NCBI RefSeq assembly: GCF_000463015.1
Contig: NC_022247.1
Span: 124,001-188,000, forward strand
Direction: 5' to 3'
Source of the DNA: Variovorax paradoxus B4
GTDB lineage: Bacteria > Pseudomonadota > Gammaproteobacteria > Burkholderiales > Burkholderiaceae_C
Length of the DNA: 64,000 nucleotides
Position numbers and translations under genes: made by a program. Shown here in pieces: positions 9,592-16,756 of the stretch (positions are counted from its first letter, which is position 1; each line of letters begins with the position of its first letter). The notes beneath the pieces are model-generated. The model was not told the origin of the DNA. It was given only the letters and a program-made list of their open reading frames with translations, and did not search any database.

Positions 9592-9609
9592 ACTCGCGAA
9601 ATATCCAGG
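9592..9609 (-). repeat. Right terminal inverted repeat of the IS1380-family element
   Basis: The reverse complement of the left 18-bp end. It is followed directly by CTAG (9610-9613), the second target-duplication copy, which supplies the stop codon of the downstream amidohydrolase gene. Confidence 0.95.
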
Positions 9610-11283
9610 CTAGGGTGCCGCAGCCACCGAGGTGCCCGCCCCATCGAAGGGCCGCGCGGCATAGACCACGCGCCCGCCCACCACCGTCATCAGCGACACC
9701 GTCTTGCCGATGCGTTCCAGCGGCACCGAGAAGAAGTCCTGGTCGAGGATCGCGAAGTCCGCGAGCTTGCCGGCTTCGAGCGTGCCGCGCTTGCCCTCGT
9801 CGAAGCTGAACCACGCGCTGCCCGCCGTGTAGAGCCGCAGCGCCTGTTCGCGCGTGGGCGTCTCGTCGGTGCCGCGCATGGCCTTGCCGCTCACCGTCCT
9901 GCCGTCGAGCATCCATTGCAGCGCGACGAAGGGGTTGTACGAAGCCACGCGGTGCGCGTCGGTGCCGGCGCCCACGTTCACGCCGGTGCGCAGCGCGCTG
10001 CCGATGGGCGGCATGCGGCGCGCCGCGTCGCCGCGCGCTGCAAGCGCGCGGTCGCCCTGGAAGTACATCGCGTCCTGCAGGGTCCAGCCGATGCCCAGCG
10101 CCTTCATGCGGGCGAGCGTTTCGGGCGAGGCATCGTCCAGGTGCGCGATCGACCAGCGCAGCTCCTTGATCGGCACTTCGGCATTGAGCTTCTCGTACAG
10201 CCCGAGCAGGTGCTCGACCGAGCCGTTCTCCTGCCAGTGGATGGTGACGGCGAGCTTGCGCATCGCCGCCCACTTGATGAGCTCGTAGAACTTCTCCTTC
10301 GCGGCCGCGTCGGGAAAATTGTTGTTGTACATCGCGAGCGTCACGCGTTCGCCGAGGCCGTTGAACTTGAGCATGTCGTCGCCGAAGCCCATCGGCAGCA
10401 TCTGCGTGAGCTCGCGAAACTCCTGCAGCTCGGCGCCGGGCTTCTGCGCGAACACGCTGTAGGCCACGCGCAGCGTCAGCGCCTTCTCGCGCCACAGCTC
10501 GAACAGCGCCGCGTACTGCGACGGCGCGATGCTGAAGCCGCCCGGGTCCACGAGGCCGGTGATGCCCAGGCGGTTCAGCTCGCGGAAGAAGGCGCGCGTG
10601 CCGGCCAGGTTGTCGTCGTAGGTCGGCTTGGGCAGGTTGTCGAACAGGGCCGAGATGCCGACGATGTCGCCGGTCATCCAGCCCGGCGCGCCGTCCGCCG
10701 CGGGCTTCATGCCGGCCGGCAGCGTGCCCGCGGGAACGCCGAGCGCTTCGAGCGCCTTGGGCGTCATCACCACGGCTTCGTAGAACAGCTGCACGTACAC
10801 CGGATGGTTAGGGGCGGCCTCCTGCAACTCGGCCGCGGTGGGGCGGCGGCGCTCGGCGAACTGCTGCTCGGTCCAGCCGCCGGCCACGATCAGCCAGCCG
10901 CCGGGCCGCGCACGCGCGGCCGCGGCACGGATGCGGTCCATGGCTTCGCCGATGCTGCCGGCGCCGATCCAGTTGACCTCGGTCGAATAGCTCAGCGCCG
11001 CGCGCACCGCATGCATGTGCGAGTCGATGAGGCCCGGGATCACGGTGCGCCCTCCGGCATCCACCGTGCGCGTGAGCGGGCCCGAGAGCGCGCGCATCTG
11101 CCCGGCATTGCCGACCGCCACGATGCGGCCGTCGCGCACGGCCAGCGCCTGCGCGGTGGTGGCGGCGGCGTCGAGCGTGGCGATCTTCGCGTTGGTGACG
11201 ATCAGGTCGGCCGGCTGGGCCTGCGTTGCGGGCGGCAGCAGCAGTGCGGCCGCCGTGGCCGCCATGAGCAGAGTGCGCAGCAT
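9610..11283 (-). CDS. Exported YtcJ-like amidohydrolase
   Basis: A 557-residue metal-dependent amidohydrolase of the COG1574/amidohydro_3 group, which hydrolyses amide or related C-N bonds in varied substrates. Residues 1-24 form a signal peptide (LLMAATAAALLLPPATQAQ), so it acts in the periplasm. IPGLIDSHMHAVR carries the metal-binding HxH, and later VTIHWQENGS, IAHLDDAS and GTDAHRV supply further ligands. An ATG at 11283 was preferred over an upstream TTG. It starts 2 bases after the stop of the binding-protein gene, so the two are translationally linked. Its TAG stop lies in the CTAG duplicated by the IS insertion. Confidence 0.82.
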   Translation of the reverse strand: MLRTLLMAATAAALLLPPATQAQPADLIVTNAKIATLDAAATTAQALAVRDGRIVAVGNAGQMRALSGPLTRTVDAGGRTVIPGLIDSHMHAVRAALSYSTEVNWIGAGSIGEAMDRIRAAAARARPGGWLIVAGGWTEQQFAERRRPTAAELQEAAPNHPVYVQLFYEAVVMTPKALEALGVPAGTLPAGMKPAADGAPGWMTGDIVGISALFDNLPKPTYDDNLAGTRAFFRELNRLGITGLVDPGGFSIAPSQYAALFELWREKALTLRVAYSVFAQKPGAELQEFRELTQMLPMGFGDDMLKFNGLGERVTLAMYNNNFPDAAAKEKFYELIKWAAMRKLAVTIHWQENGSVEHLLGLYEKLNAEVPIKELRWSIAHLDDASPETLARMKALGIGWTLQDAMYFQGDRALAARGDAARRMPPIGSALRTGVNVGAGTDAHRVASYNPFVALQWMLDGRTVSGKAMRGTDETPTREQALRLYTAGSAWFSFDEGKRGTLEAGKLADFAILDQDFFSVPLERIGKTVSLMTVVGGRVVYAARPFDGAGTSVAAAP

Positions 11284-11285
11284 GC

Positions 11286-12281
11286 TCAATCCACCTTGAT
11301 GCTGGCTGCCTTGACCACCTGCTGCGCCTTGGCCGTCTCATCCGCAATGAACTTGTTGAACTGCACCGACGGCATCGTGAAGGGCTCGGCGCCGAGCTTG
11401 TCGAGGCGCTCCTTGAGTTCGGGCGAGGCCATGATCTTCGCGACCTCGGCCTGCAGGCGGTCCACCACCGGCTGCGGCGTCTTCGCGGGTGCGAAGAGCC
11501 CGACCCAGAACAGGTACTCGGAACCCGGCACGCCGGCTTCCACCGTGGTGGGCGCCTCGGGCAGCGCCGGCGAGCGCTTGGCCGTGCCCACGGCCAGCGC
11601 CTGCAGCTTGCCGCTCTTGATGAGCGGCAGGGCAGACACCATCGGCGCGAAGAACCAGTCCACGCGCCCGGCCATCACCTCGGTCATGGCCTCGGGCGTG
11701 CCGCGGAAGGGCACGTGCTGCGCATCGAGCCCGGCCGCGAGGCGGAACACCTCGGCATTCATGTGCGTGGCCGATCCGTTGCCCGCGGAGCCGTAGTTGA
11801 AGCTGCCCGGCCTGGCCTTGACCTTCGCGACCAGGTCCGGCACGTTCGCGAAGTGCGAAGGCGCGGTGACCAGCACGTTGGGCAGGCTTGCCATCGGCGT
11901 GATGCCGGTGAAGTCCTTGATCGTGTCGTACGACAGGCCCTTGTAGATCCACGGATTCACGAGATGCCCGGCCGAATGCACCAGCAGCGTGTAGCCGTCG
12001 GCCGGCGCCTTGGCCGTGATGGCCGCACCCAGCGTGCCGCCCGCGCCGGGCTTGTTGTCCACCACCACGCTGGTGCCCAGCGCGGGTCCGAGCTTCTCGG
12101 CCACGAGCCGCGCGACGATGTCCGTGCCGCTGCCCGCCGTGAAGGGCACCACGAGCTTGATCGGCTGCGTGCCTGGCCAGGCGTTCTGCGCGTGTGCGAC
12201 GCCGAGCGTGCTGATGGCCGCGAGCGCCGCGGCCAGCGTGAGCGCCTGCCGGCGGCTGCAGGTGTTGAGTGTCTTCTTCAT
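11286..12281 (-). CDS. Bug/TctC-family periplasmic solute-binding protein
   Basis: A 331-residue tripartite tricarboxylate transporter receptor. There is a signal peptide through about residue 31 (AAISTLGVAHAQ), then WPGTQPIKLVVPFTAGSGTDIVARLVAEKL and VDNKPGAGGTLGA, the classic ligand-carboxylate loops of the Bug family. These proteins bind carboxylates or aromatic acids. No TctA/TctB membrane genes are next to it, as is common for the many orphan Bug proteins in Burkholderiales. A GGAGACA ribosome site precedes the ATG. It lies in the LacI-facing catabolic operon, so it probably captures that pathway's substrate. Confidence 0.9.
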   Translation of the reverse strand: MKKTLNTCSRRQALTLAAALAAISTLGVAHAQNAWPGTQPIKLVVPFTAGSGTDIVARLVAEKLGPALGTSVVVDNKPGAGGTLGAAITAKAPADGYTLLVHSAGHLVNPWIYKGLSYDTIKDFTGITPMASLPNVLVTAPSHFANVPDLVAKVKARPGSFNYGSAGNGSATHMNAEVFRLAAGLDAQHVPFRGTPEAMTEVMAGRVDWFFAPMVSALPLIKSGKLQALAVGTAKRSPALPEAPTTVEAGVPGSEYLFWVGLFAPAKTPQPVVDRLQAEVAKIMASPELKERLDKLGAEPFTMPSVQFNKFIADETAKAQQVVKAASIKVD

Positions 12282-12333
12282 GCGTCTTGTCTCCGTTGAT
12301 TTGTTTGGTGAGCGATGAATGACTGAAGAGGGC

Positions 12334-12696
12334 CTATGCGGGCGGCGGCGCGCTGTTCGGCATCACCAGCGCCACCAGCACCGGCCGGTTGCTGCGGTTC
12401 TCCAGCTGGCGCTTTTCGCCGGGTGCGAAGCGGCAGCTGTCGTAGGGGCCGAGCACTTCTTCCTGGTGCGCGCCGTCGAGCTCGCCGACCACATGGAGCT
12501 GGCCTTCGAGCACGAGGTAGAGCTTTTCCATCGGCGAGCCGTCGAGCCCGGTATGGCCGCCGGGCAGGATCTGGCTCATGCCCATCCACATCTGCGTCGA
12601 AGGCCCGGCCTCCTTGCCCTGCAGGCGCAGGCAGCGCATGTCGAAATGATTGGGCGCCTCGTAGTGCGGCGCTTCGCTGAAACGGGTCACGTGCAT
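12334..12696 (-). CDS. Single-domain cupin protein
   Basis: A 120-residue small beta-barrel of the cupin superfamily: LPGGHTGLDGSPMEKLYLVLEGQLHVV matches cupin motif 1 (with H48 and E57 as possible metal ligands), and YDSCRFAPGEKRQLENRSNRPVLVALV matches motif 2. The first His pair of the canonical HxH is incomplete, so metal binding is uncertain. It sits between the quinone-oxidoreductase-like gene and the TctC gene of the catabolic operon and may be a small isomerase, hydrolase or sensor of that pathway. The activity cannot be named. Confidence 0.7.
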   Translation of the reverse strand: MHVTRFSEAPHYEAPNHFDMRCLRLQGKEAGPSTQMWMGMSQILPGGHTGLDGSPMEKLYLVLEGQLHVVGELDGAHQEEVLGPYDSCRFAPGEKRQLENRSNRPVLVALVMPNSAPPPA

Positions 12697-12721
12697 GGCG
12701 GTGTTCCTCGGTTGCTGTTCA

Positions 12722-13720
12722 TCAGGGGCGCAGCACGACGCGGTCGGTGCTGCCCGAGAGCACGAGCCGGTAGGCATCCATCGCTTCGTCGAGCGTGAAG
12801 TGCCGCGCCACGGGAAAGGGCTTGAGCGTGCCGCGCTCGAAGCCTTCGCGCATCGCGTCGAGTTGCGCGGTGGAGGCCACGCAGTCCATCGCGAGCGAGT
12901 CGATGCCCACGAAGGTGTGCATGCCGCGGTAGAACGCGAAGATGTCGAAGGGCACGGCGCGTTCGTGGGTGGCGATGAAGATCTGCGTCGCGCCCTTGGC
13001 CATGGCCTTGTTGGCGGCCTCGAAGTAGGCGCTGCCCACGGTGTTGTAGACGATGTTCGCGCCGCGCCCGCCGGTGAGCTCGCGCACCTGGGCACCCACG
13101 TCGGCATGGTGGCGCGCATCGATCACGTCGACCGGCCCGCACGCGAATCCTTCGAACGGACCGGCGCGCCGCTGCACAGCGATCACACGCGCACCGGCCT
13201 GCGAGGCCAGCTGCACCGCCGCCTGGCCGACCTTGCCGTTGGCGCCGAGCACCAGCACGGTCTGCCCGGCCTGCGGCATGCCGCTGCGCCTGAAGCCTTC
13301 GTAGGCGGTGACGAAGGGCACGCCCACGGCACCGGCCTCGTCCATCGAGATGCCCTGGGGCTTGGCGCGCAGCGCGGTTTCGGGCAGCACGAGATAGCGT
13401 GCGTGCGAGCCGTCGCGCGTGATGCCGATGTCGCCGCCCGAGCCATAGACTTCGCGGCCGATCCATTCGCCGGGACCGCTCACCACGGTGCCCGCGAAGT
13501 CGCGGCCCGGCGTGCGCGGCCACACGGCTTGCGGCATGAGGCCCAGCGTGGCCTTGACGTCGCTCGGGTTGACCGCGGCGGCGGCGACTTGCACCACGGC
13601 GTGTCCGGGGGGCGCGATGGGTTCGGGCTGCGGTGCGGCTTCGAGTTGAAGTGCGTCGAGGTTGGCGGCCTTTTCGTTCACGCGCAGTGTGCGGGAGGTG
13701 GGGGGCGTGTCGGTGCTCAT
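12722..13720 (-). CDS. Zinc-independent MDR-family NADPH:quinone oxidoreductase-like enzyme
   Basis: A 332-residue medium-chain dehydrogenase/reductase. The N-terminal catalytic domain contains AAAAVNPSDVKATLGLMP and TPGRDFAGTVV, and the Rossmann part has VLVLGANGKVGQAAVQLASQAGARVIAV. The zinc-ligand cysteines of alcohol dehydrogenases are absent, so it is more like quinone oxidoreductases or enoyl reductases that reduce activated C=C bonds with NADPH. In this operon it could reduce an unsaturated ring-cleavage product such as maleylacetate; that is inference. It is the first gene after the 275-bp repeat in transcription order. Confidence 0.8.
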   Translation of the reverse strand: MSTDTPPTSRTLRVNEKAANLDALQLEAAPQPEPIAPPGHAVVQVAAAAVNPSDVKATLGLMPQAVWPRTPGRDFAGTVVSGPGEWIGREVYGSGGDIGITRDGSHARYLVLPETALRAKPQGISMDEAGAVGVPFVTAYEGFRRSGMPQAGQTVLVLGANGKVGQAAVQLASQAGARVIAVQRRAGPFEGFACGPVDVIDARHHADVGAQVRELTGGRGANIVYNTVGSAYFEAANKAMAKGATQIFIATHERAVPFDIFAFYRGMHTFVGIDSLAMDCVASTAQLDAMREGFERGTLKPFPVARHFTLDEAMDAYRLVLSGSTDRVVLRP

Positions 13721-13762
13721 GTTGCGGAGTGCTTGTGTTGTTTGGACGTTCTTTTGTTCGGC

Positions 13763-14037
13763 GCGCTGTTGTTCAGGGCGCGTGCGCGGGCCACCGGGTA
13801 CTCCCCTTCGCGAATGTCCCCCGGCCTTCGGCCTCCTCCTTGATTTCGCTGCGGGGAGCACCCGATGCCCTGTGCACGCTGGGCGCGGCTGTGGTGCTGG
13901 CCGATCAACGACCGCTGTGCATAACGCTCCCGTCGACGGGGTGCCTTGCGCAGCGAAATCAAGGGGGAGGCCGCAGGCCGGAGGACATTCGCGGAGCAAG
14001 GTACCCCGTCGGCGGGAGCGCGCCCCGAACAAGGCAC
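13763..14037. repeat. 275-bp dispersed repeat with internal ~100-bp inverted arms, copy 1
   Basis: This non-coding element fills most of the 350-bp gap between the BKACE and quinone-oxidoreductase-like genes. Its left arm (about 13768-13870) and right arm (about 13934-14034) are imperfect reverse complements. Shared blocks include TTGATTTCGCTGCG and TCGCGAATGTCC on the left, matched by CGCAGCGAAATCAA and GGACATTCGCGG on the right. A loop of about 65 bases separates them. A second copy at 45755-46027 has the same orientation and high identity, including the loop core CCGATCAACGACCGCT. It encodes no convincing protein and carries no transposase, and may be a REP/MITE-like element or a structured RNA. 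Confidence 0.85.
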
Positions 14038-14070
14038 CTCGAACACGGCAGAGAAGCAAGTTCCCATCTC

Positions 14071-14961
14071 CTAGCTCCCCGCACCAGGCAAGCCCAGCAT
14101 CGCGCGCGCCTCGCGTGGATTGGCCACCTCACCACCCAGGCTCAGCAAGATGTCGCGCGCCTTCGCCACCAGCTGCGCATTGCTCTCCGCCAGCACGCCC
14201 TTCTCGAGGTAGATGTTGTCTTCCATGCCCACGCGCACATGGCCGCCCAGCAGCCACGCCTGCGCGACGATCGGGAACTCCATGCGCCCGATGCCGAAGG
14301 CGCTCCAGAAGGCGCCGCGCGGCAGCATGTTGCGTGCGTAGAGCAGCGTCTCGGGCGTGGGCGCGAAGCCGTACTTCACACCAAGAACGAAGGTCCACAT
14401 CGCGGGGCCGTCGAGCGTGCCGTCGGCAATCAGGTCGAGCGCGAGGTTGACGTCACCCGAATCGAATATTTCCAGCTCGGGCTTCACGCCCGCCTCGCGC
14501 ATCACCTTGGCCATGCGGCGCACGTTCCTCGGCGTGTTCATCACCACGTCGGGGCCCGAGTTCATGGTGTTGAGATCGAGCGAGCACACGTCGGGCCTGA
14601 TCAGCGCGATGTGTTCCACGCGCTTCTCGGGTGGCAGCAGCGTGGTGCCGGGCGCGGCGATCTTCGGGTCGTCCTCGCTCGGAATGAAGCGCCCGCCGGG
14701 GCCGGTCGTGAGGTTGATGACCAGCTCGCGATTGCTGCGCCGAATGCGGTCGACCACCTCGCGGTACAGCTCGACCTCCATCGACGGCTTGCCGGTCTCG
14801 GGATGGCGCACGTGGATGTGCACCTGCGCCGCGCCGGCCTCCGCCGCGGCCAGGCATTCGTCGGCGATCTGCACCGGCGTGATCGGCAGGTGCGGCGTCT
14901 GCTCGGGCTTCACGAGGTTGCCCGTGACGGCGCAGGTGATGAGGGTCTTGGCGGTGCTCAC
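14071..14961 (-). CDS. BKACE-family beta-keto acid cleavage enzyme
   Basis: A 296-residue TIM-barrel enzyme of the BKACE (3-keto-5-aminohexanoate cleavage, DUF849) family, which combines a beta-keto acid with acetyl-CoA to give acetoacetate and a new acyl-CoA. Visible motifs are AAQVHIHVRHPETGKPS (zinc-binding histidines), INLTTGPGGRF, SLDLNTMNSG and LEIFDSGD. The start is GTG at 14961, overlapping the stop of the upstream SDR gene as GTGA, so translation is coupled. Following an intradiol dioxygenase, a likely substrate is 3-oxoadipate or a related beta-keto acid. That link is inferred from the operon. Confidence 0.88.
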   Translation of the reverse strand: MSTAKTLITCAVTGNLVKPEQTPHLPITPVQIADECLAAAEAGAAQVHIHVRHPETGKPSMEVELYREVVDRIRRSNRELVINLTTGPGGRFIPSEDDPKIAAPGTTLLPPEKRVEHIALIRPDVCSLDLNTMNSGPDVVMNTPRNVRRMAKVMREAGVKPELEIFDSGDVNLALDLIADGTLDGPAMWTFVLGVKYGFAPTPETLLYARNMLPRGAFWSAFGIGRMEFPIVAQAWLLGGHVRVGMEDNIYLEKGVLAESNAQLVAKARDILLSLGGEVANPREARAMLGLPGAGS

Positions 14962-15722
14962 AGGTGGCGCCCTCCATCGACCACGATGCGCGTGCCGGTG
15001 ACGAAGCGCATCGTCGTCGCGAGCGCCTCGACCGTCGCGGCCACGTCGTCGGGCTTGCCGATGCGCCCGAGCGGCGTGGTGCTCGCCATCTTGCTGGCGA
15101 ACTCCGCGCCGCGGCCCGGCACGAAGCCCGATTCGACCGCGCCCGGCGAGACCGACACCACGCGCACCGCCGGCGCCAGCGCCTTGGCCAGCGCATCGCC
15201 CACCACGTCGAGCCCGGCCTTGGCCGCGACGTACGCGAGGTTGCTGCCCACGCCGGTGAAGCCCGCGATCGACGAGATGTTGGCGACGAGCCCGTCGCCG
15301 CTGTCCTTCAGCATCGGCGCGAAGGCGCGGATGGTCGCGAACACGCCGCGGAAGTTGGCGCGCAGCAGCTCGTCGATGAGTTCGTCGGTCAGCGCATCGA
15401 GGTCGCCCGCGGGAACAGGCTGCGTGTGCCCGGCGCTGTTGACCAGGATGTCGCAGCGCCCGTGCGTGGCCTTCACCTCGGCGGCCGCGGCCTGCAGGCT
15501 CGGCGTGTCGACGATGTCGGCGCGGATCGCCGTGTGGCGTTGTCCGCTGGCGGAGGGCAGGGCGGCAGCGCGGGCAGCCGCATCGTCGCCCTTGCGGTGC
15601 AGGAGCACGCAGGTGGCGCCGAGTGCGGCGAGGCGCGTGGCCGTCGCATAGCCGATGGCGCCAAGGCCGCCGGTGATGACGGCGACCTTGCCGTCGAGTC
15701 GGGAAACAGGATCGAAGCTCAT
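14958..15722 (-). CDS. Short-chain dehydrogenase/reductase (SDR)
   Basis: A 254-residue classical SDR. GKVAVITGGLGAIGYATA is the N-terminal TGxxxGxG cofactor loop, ILVNSAGHT matches the NNAG motif, and SNLAYVAAKAGLDVV holds the YxxxK catalytic pair, with ISSIAGFTG before it. FVTGTRIVVDGG closes the fold. It oxidises or reduces an alcohol/ketone with NAD(P), substrate unknown. The ATG at 15722 follows the dioxygenase stop by 17 bases, and its stop overlaps the BKACE start, placing it firmly in the catabolic operon. Confidence 0.88.
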   Translation of the reverse strand: MSFDPVSRLDGKVAVITGGLGAIGYATATRLAALGATCVLLHRKGDDAAARAAALPSASGQRHTAIRADIVDTPSLQAAAAEVKATHGRCDILVNSAGHTQPVPAGDLDALTDELIDELLRANFRGVFATIRAFAPMLKDSGDGLVANISSIAGFTGVGSNLAYVAAKAGLDVVGDALAKALAPAVRVVSVSPGAVESGFVPGRGAEFASKMASTTPLGRIGKPDDVAATVEALATTMRFVTGTRIVVDGGRHL

Positions 15723-15739
15723 GGAATGGAAGGGTGGGT

Positions 15740-16606
15740 TCAGGGGATGGGAGGACGCGGGAACTTCATCTCGCCGGGCTCGAGCTGGAAGTCGTACTGC
15801 AGCGTGGCGCTCTTGCCATCGGGCGCCAGCGCGAAGCACCCGATCAGCCGCCGCGTCACCCCGAAGGTCGGGTCGCTCTCCAGGTTCTGGTCGTCATCGG
15901 CGAACACCTGCGTGATCAGCACCTTGTGCCCCGGCTTGCTCACCATGAAGTGCAGGTGCGCGGGCCGGTTGGGGTGGCGCTGCTGCGCGCGCAGCAGCAC
16001 GCCGCAAGGTCCGTCGGTCGGCACCGGATAGCCGGCCGGCCGCACGCTGTGGAAGTGGAAGCGGCCCTCGGCGTCGGTCGTGAAGCGGCCGCGCAGGTTC
16101 ATGTCTTCCTGCGCCGGGTCCTGGTTCTCGTACAGGCCGATGGGCGAGGCCTGCCACACGTCGACCGTGGCGCCGGCCACCGGCTGCCCCGTCGCGTCTC
16201 GCACCGTGCCCGCCACCGCGAGCGGAAGGCCCGGCGTGCCCGAGCGCGCGATGCTGTCGCCCAACGCGCAGGCCGGCGAGTTCGCGCGCCAGAACGGGCC
16301 GAGCAGCGCGGCCGGCGATTCGCCGTGCGGGTCCTGGTTGTTCTGCAGCGCCACCACGGTGGAGATACCGAGGATGTCGGCCGCCAGCACCACCTCGTTC
16401 TTTTTCTCGCCCGTGGCCTGGCCGATGGCGACGATGAATTCGAGCGCCTGCTCGAACTCCCCCTCGGTCAGCTTCACCTCCTGGACGAAGGCATGGAGGT
16501 GGCGCGTGAGTGCGTTCATCACGGTGCGCAGCCGCGGGTCGGGTGTGCGCTCCATGGCTTCGAGTGCGAAGCCCAGCACCGAGTCGGGGGAGGTGGCGAT
16601 GTTCAT
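15740..16606 (-). CDS. Intradiol ring-cleavage dioxygenase, hydroxyquinol 1,2-dioxygenase-like
   Basis: A 288-residue non-haem Fe(III) dioxygenase that cleaves catechol-type rings between the hydroxyl groups. The N-terminal helical domain precedes LLGPFWRANSP and the iron-binding beta-sandwich. The expected two Tyr and two His ligands are visible in IGLYENQD, PAGYPVPTDG and NRPAHLHFMV. Overall form is closest to hydroxyquinol 1,2-dioxygenases, which yield maleylacetate, although catechol or chlorocatechol cleavage cannot be excluded. It is the first gene of the operon opposite the LacI regulator, with an operator palindrome 23 bases before its ATG. Confidence 0.88.
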   Translation of the reverse strand: MNIATSPDSVLGFALEAMERTPDPRLRTVMNALTRHLHAFVQEVKLTEGEFEQALEFIVAIGQATGEKKNEVVLAADILGISTVVALQNNQDPHGESPAALLGPFWRANSPACALGDSIARSGTPGLPLAVAGTVRDATGQPVAGATVDVWQASPIGLYENQDPAQEDMNLRGRFTTDAEGRFHFHSVRPAGYPVPTDGPCGVLLRAQQRHPNRPAHLHFMVSKPGHKVLITQVFADDDQNLESDPTFGVTRRLIGCFALAPDGKSATLQYDFQLEPGEMKFPRPPIP

Positions 16607-16628
16607 GGGATGTTTCGTCGGGATGTTT

Positions 16629-16644
16629 GTGCAATCGTTTGCAC
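16629..16644. promoter_or_regulatory. LacI-type operator 1
   Basis: GTGCAATCGTTTGCAC: 6-bp arms GTGCAA/TTGCAC around TCGT, matching the GCAA-n-CG-n-TTGC pattern of LacI/PurR-family sites. It lies just upstream of the dioxygenase start, where repression is expected. Confidence 0.75.
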
Positions 16645-16730
16645 GATCTTAGTCCAAATCAGCTGAAAGTAAAATGACCCTGTTCGGCGAGTCGATAACG
16701 GGGGAAGCCGCTCCCAGCGCCCAGGCCGTA

Positions 16731-16746
16731 CGACAATCGTTTGCAC
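16731..16746. promoter_or_regulatory. LacI-type operator 2
   Basis: CGACAATCGTTTGCAC shares the right 12 bases with operator 1 (CAATCGTTTGCAC core) and sits 11 bases before the LacI gene start. The sites are 102 bp apart, suitable for joint control, looping or autoregulation. Confidence 0.7.
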
Positions 16747-16756
16747 CAATCAGTCC

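Larger units (their letters stand above)
8025..9609 (-). mobile_element. Complete IS1380-family insertion sequence (1585 bp)
   Basis: The element is bounded by perfect 18-bp terminal inverted repeats (8025-8042 and 9592-9609) and flanked by CTAG direct repeats at 8021-8024 and 9610-9613, a 4-bp target duplication usual for this family. It carries one full-length transposase gene on the minus strand. Both ends and the transposase look intact, so the copy may still be active. The insertion sits exactly where the stop codons of two convergent host genes overlapped, and the duplicated CTAG gives each gene its own TAG back. Confidence 0.95.

Noticed and set aside
9916..11796. 626-codon open frame on the plus strand
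   Set aside because: Antisense to the amidohydrolase and TctC genes, with repetitive Arg/His/Gln composition typical of shadow frames in high-GC DNA.
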